A stretch of DNA of 64,000 bases. It comes from Paralithodes platypus. Lineage: Eukaryota; Arthropoda; Malacostraca; Decapoda; Lithodidae. Of this stretch, positions 11,991 to 22,962 are shown in pieces. Made by a program: the position numbers and the translations under genes. The stretch is taken from contig CM064560.1 of assembly GCA_032716605.1 (NCBI GenBank), positions 12,950,292 to 13,014,291 of the forward strand, written 5' to 3'. Numbering within the stretch: the stretch's first letter is position 1; the number at the start of each line of letters is the position of its first letter. The notes beneath the pieces are model-generated. The model had not been told where the DNA came from and searched no databases. It saw nothing but the letters and a program-made list of their open reading frames with translations.

Positions 11991-12625
11991 GGTAATATAT
12001 ACATTGGAGAAACGAAAGGAGAATATAGAAGCAAAACGAATATATTAATATAAAAGTATGTTGCATTCGTTCATAACCCGAGTGGCCTTGATAACAATAT
12101 TAATCACAAGCAGAAACGGAACTAGAAATGTAAGGCAATTGATTAAGCGAAAGAACTGGAGATGGGGAATGAGGATGGAGAGAAAGTGAGAGAGAAAAAT
12201 AGCGTCTGTTGGACTAGGATTGTATTTTTTTCCTACAGAGTGTAACAAACCTTTTAGGAGTCACTAGGAGTTGTTAAGAGTCCGAAAGAGTTATTAAAGC
12301 ATGGTTCACACATACAAGAGTCGGTGCCCGAGTCCAGCACGAGTGAACGATAGATGACAATCTTCGTGACTCTGGCAAGAACCACCCCGAGTAGGTCACT
12401 GTTCCAGATTCAACAAGAGTCGGTACGTGTTCATCCAAGAGTCAGTACGAGTCACGGAGAGTCAACAAGAGTCACAAAGAGTGTATTACGAACCCAATAC
12501 GTGTTGAGGAAATTTGAAGAATAACGGTCAAATTCCAGGGTACGAAAACAAAGAGTCGGTACGAGTCAACAAGAGTGTAACAAGAGTTTAACAAGAGTCA
12601 CGAAGTGTGCTCCCAAGAGTGGCCC

Positions 12626-14519
12626 TGTGACGCTTCTGCATAGTAGCCACGTGCGTGCATGCGCGCGCGTCGGCTGCGCAGCCGTTTAGAAACCGGCTGG
12701 CGGCAGCCGGCCGGCAGGCTTTTCCTTAGTATATATCCTGCGACAACTTAACTAATGTCTGGGATATTCTTATGTTGTTTCACAGCTTGTAGCTGCCCTT
12801 ATTCTTAACCAACGCATCTTAGTATATTTTATTCTCGATAGTTGATTGTTTCATTATAATATATAAGATGTAAGTTTAGTGAGGGCGGGAGGAGACAAGC
12901 GGGAGAGAGAGACCAGCTTGGGACATTGCTTCGCTTGCCAGCTTGGGACGAGCCTGAAGCGTTGCCATATGCATTTGATTGCAACGTTAGGCTTAGTTTC
13001 GACTCACGCACGGGGTAGAGGATTTTGACCAGGCAACAGTGTTGAGTGTTGCCAAGCCTGGGATGTATTTTGTATGCCTAGAGTGGGGTCCAGACAGATT
13101 CAAGACTCAGAGCTCACCTCATTGTCGTACCCTTCGGACCCCCTTGATATCTATCCCTCTCCACCCCACTTAGAAACATTCTCTCTTACTTTGTATACCT
13201 TCTTTCCACTACTTCACCAATCTATTTAATTATCCCATCTCCTTGATAGACCTTATATCTATTATTGTATTAACGACGAGCTCTCAGATAACTAAATAGG
13301 ATTTAGGGCCTTATGCAGAGATGTAATTGCTAATGAGACCTAGGAAGCTTTTTTGTTGTCTCATATTTGGTGGTTTCATGCTTGCTAGTGTGTTCTTGTG
13401 TCAGGTTAGCAGGGGCTAGACCGGAGGGGAGGCTTTTTGCGATTCTTTAAGTACAGTCTGCTGGTGTGAGTCCCGTGGACCCGCACGACTTTACTAGGAT
13501 ACCCGTGGGAGTCTGGGGGCATTTTCTTGTCTGTGTCCCTGTGTGTCTAGCGTTGTGTTGTGTGAGGGCCCTTGCCTAGTCCACTCTGCACTGCGCTAGC
13601 ACGTCTTGCTTTTGTCTTAGGGTCGCCAGGAGAGAGTCAGATACTTGCGATCTGAGTCTCTCAAGAGAGCACCCTTTCAATTAGAGTAATTTGGCGCACA
13701 GACTTGGGAACGTCCCTAGGCTAGAGCAGGTGGCTCAGCCCGGGTATCCGAAGCCTATATCCTTCCGGCTAGACCTCTGCCACCTGGCAGATTAACAGCT
13801 AGGGGTTTATTATCTCTGTATGCTTGTTATTGTGCCACAGTTTACCGTTTTTGTGAGCATTGTGAGTCAGGGTGTGGCTTAGAGACTCTGTCCGAGCAGG
13901 CTTGCCTGACTAAGAGTGAGAAGCACACCTGTATGTGGTTATGTTGCGAGTTGCTGCCTTTATTTAATTATACCTATGCCATTATACACTGTATGGCCTA
14001 TCACTAGTATTTATTCCTGCTTATGAGTTAAGAGTTCTCTAAATCCGTAACATACTTTCTTTGCTAAGCATCAGATCCTACAGTAGCCGCATGCAGTTTA
14101 GAAACCCGCATCTTGTCTACCTATACGATGTTTTGAGGACTGTTTGCTTTCACCTTCTTTCACGCAGGGGTGATTAGTTGTATTAATTAACGTAACGTTA
14201 AATGTACTTTCTTCTAGTTTGTTATTAAATTGTTTCTGCAATTTAATTCCGTTATCTATCTTTTCCTTGAAGCTTTAAGTCAACTTAATTGTGTGATCTT
14301 TTATATAGCCTGCTTGACTATCAGCAGTCTATAGTGCGTGCACCCTGTAACCGAGTCATAGGATACCTCGTTGTCCAGGCAGGACTCTTGACGGTTTAGG
14401 GTGGTTTGTTGCCTGGGTTTATAGATAAGGGTTGGATCTAGCATTTTCCGTTGTTGCTTGTTGCCGCATACCTAGTCCAATAGAAAGAGCCCAGTGTTTA
14501 TATATCCCAGGACGTAACA
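12626..14519 (+). repeat. 5' LTR of the Gmr1-like Ty3/gypsy element
   Basis: The 1894-bp LTR begins TGTGACGCTTCTGC and ends GACGTAACA. It matches the 3' LTR at 20597-22463 apart from about two dozen substitutions and a ~25-bp local duplication near 12910-12940 found only here. A 4-bp target duplication, GCCC, lies at 12622-12625 and 22464-22467. The empty site is preserved in the inverted family D copy near 27695. It should contain the promoter for the genomic RNA, but I could not pick out a TATA box. Confidence 0.93.
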
Positions 14520-14521
14520 AA

Positions 14522-14539
14522 TGGCGACCTTGCATAGGA
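14522..14539 (+). promoter_or_regulatory. Primer binding site of the Ty3/gypsy element
   Basis: TGGCGACCTTGCATAGG starts two bases after the 5' LTR, where a minus-strand primer site is expected. The leading TGGCGACC resembles primer sites attributed to tRNA-Arg in some gypsy lineages. The tRNA assignment is from memory and not tested. Confidence 0.6.
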
Positions 14540-14734
14540 TTTACTGAACAGAGGAATATAGTGGTCATTTGTTTTGAGATTCCTTATGATTAGAGGAATA
14601 CAGTGGACATAGAGTTTTTTTTTTGGAGCAACCAATATAACACATTAAAGACTTTAAATAACATTAGTATATACATACTTGCATAGGAGATAAGGCACAT
14701 TCTATAACCGTGATAATTACTGCAGTACACAAAC

Positions 14735-17700
14735 ATGTCTAATACATCAGAACACAGTGATGGGTCAGGTCACGATATGGGCTCGGATGGAGAAAGACCT
14801 GTGGAGTGGCTAGTCGATAGCGAGGAGGGTGCTAGAAGATTTTTAGAGGTGCCCCTTACCGCTGCCAGGGTGTTGAAGCTGAATAAGTATGGCTTAAAGT
14901 GTGTGGCAGGTCTTCAGGGTCACCAGGGTTTAAGTGGCATGAGGAAAGATCAGCTGAGGACTTTGATATTGGGTTTAGAAGGGAGAGACCTGGGTGGAGA
15001 GGCGACTGGGGGCCCCGGGCCCCCCCTCCACTCTACCCCCATATCAAACGTCAGGGTGCCTGAATTTAGTACATACCCCCAAGTTGATGGTCAATGGCAG
15101 CGTGGAATTCAATCACAGGGACCCTCCCCATTAAATGCACCTTCCCCTCCTCAAGGGTTGACTCCAGATTTGTTGTTTCGGCTTGAGATGGCCAAGGTTG
15201 AGGCCGCCGAAAGACAGGTTAGTGTGCAGGCTGAGGTTGCTAGAGCTCAGGCTGAGGTTGCTATACGAAAGGCTGAACTGCAGGCAGAGTCTACTAGGTA
15301 TCGGGCTGACAGGGAGCTGGAGAGATCTCGAGTGGAGGTAACAGGGCGAAATATTGGGGGAGGTAACAGACATCGGGACCAATCATTGTCGCACCTGCTT
15401 AAACTAGTTCTTGTGTTCGATGAATTAGGTGTGGCTGAGTTTTTTATGCGATTTGAGAAGAAGTGTCAGGAACACCAGTGGCCTCAGGAAAAGTGGGCAG
15501 CATTAGTTTCATCAAGACTCCTAGGAAAGGGGCTAAAAGCGTATGATGCACTACCTTTAGAGTCCTGTGTAGTTTATGATGAGCTAAAGAAGGCTGTGCT
15601 ACGGGCCTATGAGTTACAACCAGAAACTTACCGCTTGAAGTTTCGGGGTGTTACTAAGGGCAAGGATAGTACCTTCCTAGAACACGCCCGGGACTTGTCT
15701 GATGCACTACGACATTGGCTGCGTTCTGAGAGGGCAGCTACTTTTGAGGAGTTGAGTGAGCTGGTTCTCTTGGAGCAGTTCTTTAAGTGCACAGGCGGGG
15801 ACTTAACATTAAATATAAAGGAAAAAAATCCTAGAACTCTCCAGGAGGCAGCAGAAATGGCTGACCTCCGACTGTCATTAATTCGAGGGTGCGGAGCAGC
15901 AGCTAGGAGTGAGTCGGGTGCAAAGGATCGTACCCCTCCCCCTCCCAAGAATTTTGATACACATAAATACACAAAACCATCTAGCACTGACAATAAAACT
16001 GAACATAAACCAAATACCGTCCCGTATAAGAAGTCTAATGGTACCTCCCACTCCGAAGGGAAACCAAAGAGTAAAGAGTGCTTTGCATGTCACAAGGAGG
16101 GTCACTTTGCAAATGCTTGTCCGAACAAGCCACCAAACAAGGTTGTGTCATTGGTCCGAAGCATATGGGTGTCGCCTATATCTTCTGAGTTTGCCAAGGG
16201 TAGTTCTTCAGAGGGTGGGACACAGCCTGTGTTCAAGAGTCCGGAAGGCTCGAACCCTGTCCGCGACGTCTTTGGGGGTCATAGAGGGCATGGTTTTGTG
16301 AGGTGGGCTGGCGAAAGGCGAGGAGTTAAGCTATTGCGTGATACGGGGGCTTCTCAGACCTTGTTAAAGAACTTTACTGGTAGACCGATTAACGCTGCTC
16401 GGGTGGTGGTAGTTCAGGGGATCAATGCTACGAAGTCCTACCCGCTGGTGCGGATGGAGCTGGAGGTGGGTGGTGTGGCAAAGGAGCTGGATCTGGGAAT
16501 TGTAGAGAACTTGCCTGTTGGGGGCGTCGACCTCCTCCTCGGCAACGACTTTGCGGTGCCTGCTTCTAAGGTTTCACCCTTGGTCGTTGCCGAGAAGGCG
16601 GCCGACGTTAGTAGGGAGGAACAGGAGTGGGTTGAGAAGTGTAGCATACAAACCATGGCGTGTGTTGTGACGCGTTCTCAGACATCCGGAGCCTTGCAGC
16701 CACCACCTCAGTCTATCAAACCGCGGAGGATAGGTCACAAGAAAACGGGAAGTGTTGGTCAATTGGAGAGTTTTGAGCCGGCAGTGTTTCTTGGTGACTC
16801 ATTATTGGCACCTATGTTAGAGTCTGGAGAGGCCCCGGGGCCTGTCACCGCTAGTGCAGGTGCAGGGCAGGAAGAGACTCTGCGACAGCATCGTTATGCG
16901 CAGCGTGAAGAAAGGATGGCTCAGCGGGACATTGGAGGTGGAAATAAATTATTTAAGATGAACTTGGATAATCTCGCACCTGCTGATATATGTTCCTTGC
17001 AGCTGGAAGATCCTGAAGTCAGGGCGTGTGGTAATGGTGCTGTCGAACTGGAGAGCGATGGGGATGCGCAGCCTGGTGATTTTTTCTTGTCCGAGGGGAT
17101 CTTGTATCGGAGACATCAGGATCCCAAGAAAAAGTGGGATGGCGGGTCAGGATTAGTGGACCAGTTAGTAGTACCGAGGGTGTGCCGTGAGAGCTTATTG
17201 AGATTAGCTCATGATGTGCCTGTGGCAGGGCACCTGGGGGCACGTAAGACGGAGGCAGCTCTGAGCAAGCTTTTCTGGTGGCCTGGGTTAAAGGCGAGTG
17301 TCGTGTCATGGGTGTCACAGTGTCACACTTGTCAAGTTGTTGGGAAACCCAATCAGGTCATCCCGAGAGCCCCGTTACAACCCATCCCTGTCATTGGGCC
17401 GCCCTTCAGCAAAGTAGTTATCGATATGGTTGGCCCATTGCCCCCCACTAGTGCCGGCAATACATTTTTACTAACTGTAATGGATGTAGCAACACGGTAT
17501 CCAGATGCTTACCCCATGCGCAACGGGATGGCTAAGACTGTTGTCAAAAACCTACTTGTCTATTTCTCTCGTTATGGCTACCCTCAGGAGATCCAGTCTG
17601 ATCAGGGATCCAATTTTACTACTGCTCTGTTTAAGCAGACCATGCAGCAACATGGGATAGTGTCTGTGGTGTCATCTGCCTACCATCCCGAGAGTCAGGG

Positions 17701-18883
17701 AGTTTTGGAAAGGTGGCACTCGACTCTCAAGAGTATGTTGCGGTGTTATTGCATGGAGAATGGGAAGGACTGGGATCTAGGTCTCCCATACGTTTTATTT
17801 GCTGCGAGAGAAGTACCTGGGGAGAGCTTGGGATTTAGCCCGAACGAGTTGGTTTTTGGACACAGGGTCAGGGGGCCCCTCCACATAGTCAAGGAGATCT
17901 GGGAGGGAGTCACAAAGCCATGCTCGCTTCTAAAGTATGTAGTTGAAAGCCGTGAGAGAATGCTAAAGAGCCTGGAGGTAGCAGGTCAGAACCTTAAGAG
18001 TTCACAAGCTCAGATGAAGGACAGATACGACCAGAAGGTGAAGCTGAGGGAGTTTGAAGTAGATCAGGAGGTACTGATACTACTGCCTCTGGTGGGACAC
18101 CCCTTGTCTGCCAAGTATTCTGGTCCGTATCGGGTTGTAAGGAAGGTTTCTGATCTCGACTATTTAGTAGCTACTCCTGATCGTAAGAAAAAGAACCAAC
18201 TTTGCCATGTAAATCTGATGAAAGCGTATGTGAGGCGCCCCTCCGAGCCTCTCACTGTCCCGGTGTTGATCTGCAGCGATCGTGGTGGAGAAGGAGGAAG
18301 GGACAGTCAAGCTGCGGGGGAGGATAATTGGGGTTGTCATGTTTCCGCGGATCAGTGGGCGGGGAATTCTAGACAAGTGGCTCACGAGTTGATATTGCAC
18401 CTGCCTGAGCAACAGCGTGTAGCTGTGCAGCACTTGTTTGATTCAAACCCAGCTGTTTTCGCGGAGCATCCTGGCCTCACTACTCAAGCGGTGCACGATG
18501 TCGATGTTGGGGACCACCCACCCTTTAAATCAGTGCCATACCGAGTTCCCCCTATTAAATTACCAGCACTTAGGGAAGAGCTGGATTATATGCTGAAATG
18601 TGGGCTGATTTCTGAGGGTGCAGTAAGGTGGACTTCCCCAGTCACACTGCAGCCCAAACCAGATGGCAAGGTGCAGTTTTGTATAGATTTCCGCAGGTTG
18701 AATGGTTTAACCCCCACAAATGCCTACCCTCTCCCTCGCGTGGACGACAGTGTGGATAAGATAGGAAAAGCCAAGTTCCTCACTAAGATAGACCTTGTTA
18801 ACCCTTCTTTAGCGGCCTATGCGGTTTATTTATGTGTACCGCCCAGCGGGGTGTTTTTAGCCAAAATAGGGCTGTTTACGTGA
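14735..18883 (+). CDS. Gmr1-like Ty3/gypsy gag-pol, truncated by a MITE
   Basis: A single frame of 1382 codons covers gag, protease, integrase and the first part of reverse transcriptase. Gag has a long charged helix (about 140-210) and a zinc knuckle C-x2-C-x4-H-x4-C from residue 449. The protease active site is DTGAS at 536-540. Integrase follows directly: an HHCC zinc finger from His826 and a catalytic triad Asp897, Asp956, Glu992 (D-x35-E spacing). Only then does reverse transcriptase begin, with FCIDFRRLN and the KIDL motif. The integrase-before-RT order is that of the Gmr1 lineage of Ty3/gypsy, not the usual order. The frame runs into a 480-bp MITE at 18802, and its last ~27 codons are MITE sequence. 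The rest of RT and RNase H continue at 19282. Apart from that insertion the polyprotein looks intact. Confidence 0.92.
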   Translation: MSNTSEHSDGSGHDMGSDGERPVEWLVDSEEGARRFLEVPLTAARVLKLNKYGLKCVAGLQGHQGLSGMRKDQLRTLILGLEGRDLGGEATGGPGPPLHSTPISNVRVPEFSTYPQVDGQWQRGIQSQGPSPLNAPSPPQGLTPDLLFRLEMAKVEAAERQVSVQAEVARAQAEVAIRKAELQAESTRYRADRELERSRVEVTGRNIGGGNRHRDQSLSHLLKLVLVFDELGVAEFFMRFEKKCQEHQWPQEKWAALVSSRLLGKGLKAYDALPLESCVVYDELKKAVLRAYELQPETYRLKFRGVTKGKDSTFLEHARDLSDALRHWLRSERAATFEELSELVLLEQFFKCTGGDLTLNIKEKNPRTLQEAAEMADLRLSLIRGCGAAARSESGAKDRTPPPPKNFDTHKYTKPSSTDNKTEHKPNTVPYKKSNGTSHSEGKPKSKECFACHKEGHFANACPNKPPNKVVSLVRSIWVSPISSEFAKGSSSEGGTQPVFKSPEGSNPVRDVFGGHRGHGFVRWAGERRGVKLLRDTGASQTLLKNFTGRPINAARVVVVQGINATKSYPLVRMELEVGGVAKELDLGIVENLPVGGVDLLLGNDFAVPASKVSPLVVAEKAADVSREEQEWVEKCSIQTMACVVTRSQTSGALQPPPQSIKPRRIGHKKTGSVGQLESFEPAVFLGDSLLAPMLESGEAPGPVTASAGAGQEETLRQHRYAQREERMAQRDIGGGNKLFKMNLDNLAPADICSLQLEDPEVRACGNGAVELESDGDAQPGDFFLSEGILYRRHQDPKKKWDGGSGLVDQLVVPRVCRESLLRLAHDVPVAGHLGARKTEAALSKLFWWPGLKASVVSWVSQCHTCQVVGKPNQVIPRAPLQPIPVIGPPFSKVVIDMVGPLPPTSAGNTFLLTVMDVATRYPDAYPMRNGMAKTVVKNLLVYFSRYGYPQEIQSDQGSNFTTALFKQTMQQHGIVSVVSSAYHPESQGVLERWHSTLKSMLRCYCMENGKDWDLGLPYVLFAAREVPGESLGFSPNELVFGHRVRGPLHIVKEIWEGVTKPCSLLKYVVESRERMLKSLEVAGQNLKSSQAQMKDRYDQKVKLREFEVDQEVLILLPLVGHPLSAKYSGPYRVVRKVSDLDYLVATPDRKKKNQLCHVNLMKAYVRRPSEPLTVPVLICSDRGGEGGRDSQAAGEDNWGCHVSADQWAGNSRQVAHELILHLPEQQRVAVQHLFDSNPAVFAEHPGLTTQAVHDVDVGDHPPFKSVPYRVPPIKLPALREELDYMLKCGLISEGAVRWTSPVTLQPKPDGKVQFCIDFRRLNGLTPTNAYPLPRVDDSVDKIGKAKFLTKIDLVNPSLAAYAVYLCVPPSGVFLAKIGLFT

Positions 18884-19281
18884 TCATTTTCATGCCTAAA
18901 TAAGACCCAGAACGTAAAACAAGTATCTATCCCTGAAAGGGCATGAACAGAGCTTTCGAATGACACCATAACGATCCTTGTATGATGGATAGTTTTCTTG
19001 CAATAACCGTGCAACGCGAGTGCAAAAAGCAGGTAATTCGGTACTTTCCCCATATAATTGAGTATGTAGCGAGTGAGAGAGGGAGGAGGGAGCTGAGATT
19101 CGTGTCAGTAGGTTCGCCGCGGTGGTCTGGAGCAGTCATACGCTCGCTAGTCTCCTGCCACCACTTGTCTCTCTCTCTCAGCCACATTACGTGCTGAAAT
19201 TGCCACTCGACCTATGTCGAGCGCCGCCACATAGTCCAGCTTTATTAAATACGACTTAAGTGGTGAGCCGCTTTTTAAGGG
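18802..19281 (+). mobile_element. 480-bp TTAA MITE, family A, copy 1
   Basis: The insertion is bounded by TTAA at 18798-18801 and 19282-19285. Its terminal inverted repeats are CCCTTCTTTAGCGGC and, on the other strand, CCCTTAAAAAGCGGC. The TTAA completes the interrupted RT frame exactly when counted once, so the footprint is certain. A second 480-bp copy lies at 25776-26255 with only a few percent difference. It encodes no transposase. The TTAA target and CCCTT ends fit the piggyBac superfamily (inference). Confidence 0.93.
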
Positions 19282-20270
19282 TTAAGGGTTATTGGCAAGT
19301 GCCCTTGTCTGAGCGAGCGCGAGAGGTGTGTGGGTTTGTGGTGGACGGTGCCACATATCGTTGCCATGTTATGCCATACGGGCTGAAAAATGCCCCTGCA
19401 ACGTTTCAGAAATTAATGAACGACATTGTAGCCGACATTCCCAACTGTACGGTGTACCTAGATGATGTCATAATATACGACGAGGATTTTAACAGTCACT
19501 GTGCTCACATCGGACAGCTTTTTAATAAACTGAATGAAGCAGGTTTGGTGGTAAACCTGGGTAAGTGCGATTTTGTCAAAGCCACAGTTTTGTACCTGGG
19601 GTTCGAGGTGGGGATGGGTCAGGTGTGCCCTCCACAGACAAAGATCAAAGCCATCGATCAGTTTCCCCAGCCTACGACTAAGAAACAAATCATGCGGTTT
19701 CTAGGTATGATAGGCTATTATCGTCGCTTCATCAAAGGCTATTCGACTGTACTTGCACCTTTAACTGACTTATTATCTAAGGACAAGAAGTTCTGGTGGT
19801 CTCCTGAGTGTGCAGAGGCGTTTTCCTTGGTGAAACACCTGTTATGTACCCACCCCATACTCAGGGCCCCGGACTTCAGCAGACCTTTTCAGCTGGCGAC
19901 TGATGCCAGTGGCGTAGGGGCTGGGGCTGTCTTGTTACAGACAGATGATGAAGGTATCGAACATCCAGTGAGTTTTTACAGTAAAAAATTCAATAGTGCA
20001 CAAAGGAATTACTCTGTAATTGAAAAAGAACTCCTGGCGATAGTGCTGGCGCTCAGGCACTTCGATGTATATGTTCCTGCTTTCGGACCAGTCGTAGAAG
20101 TTTATACCGATCATTACCTTCTGAAATTCTTGAATCAGTTTCATAACCGGAATATGAGGCTGACCAGGTGGTCACTCATGCTTCAGGAGTATAATCTGGA
20201 CATACGCCATATTGCCGGTTCTGATAACGTGATAGCGGATTGTCTATCAAGGGTGGATGATGTTGGTTAG
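19282..20270 (+). pseudogene. Gmr1-like element: rest of reverse transcriptase and RNase H
   Basis: The frame resumes at the second TTAA and continues RT through the catalytic YLDD at 19455-19466. RNase H follows, with TDASGVGAGAVL and the downstream YTDH region. It ends at a stop after DNVIADCLSR, a typical end of gypsy RNase H. Nothing follows but a short spacer, the polypurine tract and the LTR, which confirms that integrase is not in its usual place after RNase H. This part has no in-frame start of its own outside the MITE. Confidence 0.92.
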
Positions 20271-20585
20271 ATTGCCACAGGATTGAGGGTTGAGTGTGGA
20301 GGAAAATAGGCTGTCACTGTAGTTCAGCCGAAAAAAACAAATTAAAAAAAAAGAAAAAACCTTATAAAAACTCTTTATTTTTTATAACGTGTAGAATTTT
20401 GTATAAGATGTTGTAGCAGTATCTAAGTTGAATGTTTTCGCTTATTGTCGCTAAGTTAGTTGAACTTGCTCGGTGGAGCGCAACAGTCTTTATTTTTTTA
20501 TGTATAGTGCCTTGTGTCGCAACAGTGTGTGGTACTATGAGAAGCTTTCTGTTAGATATGAAGAACTTAGTCAAGGGTCTTTTAT

Positions 20586-20596
20586 CTTGGGGGAGG
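20586..20596 (+). promoter_or_regulatory. Polypurine tract of the Ty3/gypsy element
   Basis: CTTGGGGGAGG lies directly before the TGTG start of the 3' LTR, the expected place for the plus-strand primer. Confidence 0.75.
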
Positions 20597-22463
20597 TGTG
20601 ACGCTTCTGCATAGTAGCCACGTACGTGCATGCGCGCGCGTCGGCTGCCCAGCCGTTTAGAAACCGGCTGACGGCAGCCAGCAGGCAGGCTTTTCCTTAG
20701 TATATATCCTACGACAACGTAACTAATGTCTGGGATATTCTTATGTTGTTTCACAGCTTGTAGCTGCCCTTATTCTTAACCAACGCATCTTAGTATATTT
20801 TATTCTCGATAGTTGATTGTTTCATTATAATATATAAGATGTAAGTTTAGTGAGGGCGGGAGGAGACAAGCGGGAGAGAGAGACCAGCTTGGGACGAGCC
20901 TGAAGTGTTGCCATATGCATTTGATTGCAACGTTAGGCTTAGTTTCGACTCACGCACGGGGTAGAGGATTTTGACCAGGCAACAGTGTTGAGTGTTGCCA
21001 AGCCTGGGATGTATTTTGTATGCCTAGGGTGGGGTCCAAACAGATTCAAGACTCAGAGCTCACCTCATTGTCGTACCCTTCGGACCCCCTTGATATCTAT
21101 CCCTCTCCACCCCACTTAGAAACATTCTCTCTTACTTTGTATACCTTCTTTCCACTACTTCACCAATCTATTTAATTATCCCATCCCCTTGATAGACCTT
21201 ATATCTATTATTGTATTAACGACGAGCTCTCAGATAACTAGATAGGATTTAGGGGCTTATGCAGAGATGTAATTGTTAATGAGACCTAGGAAGCTTTTTT
21301 GTTGTCTCATATTTGGTGGTTTCATGCTTGCTAGTGTGTTCTTGTGTCAGGTTAGCAGGGGCTAGACCGGAGGGGAGGCTTTTTGCGATCCTTTAAGTAA
21401 AGTCTGCTGGTGCGAGTCCCGTGGACCCGCACAACTTTACTAGGATACCCGTGGGAGTCTGGGGGCATTTTCTTGTCTGTGTCCCTGTATGTCTAGCATT
21501 GTGTTGTGTGAGGGCCCTTGCCTAGTCCACTCTGCACTGCGCTAGCACGTCTTGCTTTTGTCTTAGGGTCGCCAGGAGAGAGTCAGATACTTGCGATCTG
21601 AGTCTCTCAAGAGAGCACCCTTTCAATTAGAGTAATTTGGCGCACAGACTTGGGAACGTCCCTAGGCTAGAGCAGGTGGCTCAGCCCGGGTATCCGAAGC
21701 CTATATCCTTCCGGCTAGACCTCTGCCACCTGGCAGATTAACAGCTAGGGGTTTATTATCTCTGTATGCTTGTTATTGTCCCACAGTTTACCGTTTTTGT
21801 GAGCATTGTGAGTCAGGGTGTGGCTTAGAGACTCTGTCCGAGCAGGCTTGCCTGACTAAGAGTGAGAAGCACACCTGTATGTGGTTATGTTGCGAGTTGC
21901 TGCCTTTATTTAATTATACCTATGCCATTATACACTGTATGGCCTATCACTAGTATTTATTCCTGCTTATGAGTTAAGAGTTCTCTAAATCCGTAACGTA
22001 CTTTCTTTGCTAAGCATCAGATCCTACAGTAGCCGCATGCAGTTTAGAAACCCGCATCTTGTCTACCTGTACGATGTTTTGAGGACTGTTTGCTTTCACC
22101 TTCTTTCACGCAGGGGTGATTAGTTGTATTAATTAACGTAACGTTAAATGTACTTTCTTCTAGTTTGTTATTAAATTGTTTCTGCAATTTAATTCCGTTA
22201 TCTATCTTTTCCTTGAAGCTTTAAGTCAACTTAATTGTGTGATCTTTTATATAGCCTGCTTGACTATCAGCAGTCTATAGTGCGTGCACCCTGTAACCAA
22301 GTCATAGGATACCTCGTTGTCCAGGTAGGACTCTTGACGGTTTAGGGTGGTTTGTTGCCTGGGTTTATAGATAAGGGTTGGATCTAGCGTTTTCCGTTGT
22401 TGCTTGTTGCCGCATACCTAGTCCAATAGAAAGAGCCCAGTGTTTATATCCCAGGACGTAACA
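20597..22463 (+). repeat. 3' LTR of the Gmr1-like Ty3/gypsy element
   Basis: The 1867-bp LTR begins TGTGACGCTTCTGC and ends GACGTAACA, followed by the GCCC target duplication. By my reading it differs from the 5' LTR at roughly 1-2% of positions, which points to recent insertion. Confidence 0.93.
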
Positions 22464-22962
22464 GCCCCCATTGTGCAGGTGCCCGATTCACCCAAGAGTA
22501 TAACAAGAGTCAACACGAGTCACGAAGAGTTATGCAAAGTTCAACAAGAGTCAACACGAGTCACGAAGAGTTATGCAAAGTTCAACAAGAGTCAACACGA
22601 GTCACGAAGAGTTATGCAAAGTTCAACAAGAGTCAACACGAGTCACGAAGAGTCAACACGTGTTTACACATGTGTCCTTCGGACTTGTGACGGGAACAAG
22701 AAATTTCATGCAGGTTTGAAATTTCTAGGCCACGTCACGAGTCCCCAGGACACACCGCCGATACCAACACGACTCACACGACTGTAACACGTGTCACGAA
22801 GAGTATACACGAGTCATTGCCGAATATGAAAATTTCCTCACTCGTGTTGGACTCGGGCACCGACTCTTGTATTTTTGTTTTCTATGTGAATGAGGGAGAC
22901 AAAAGGCATAACTGCCTGCAGCGAGTGCCTCCCCCAGATTTCAAAGAGTGACAGGGCCGAAA

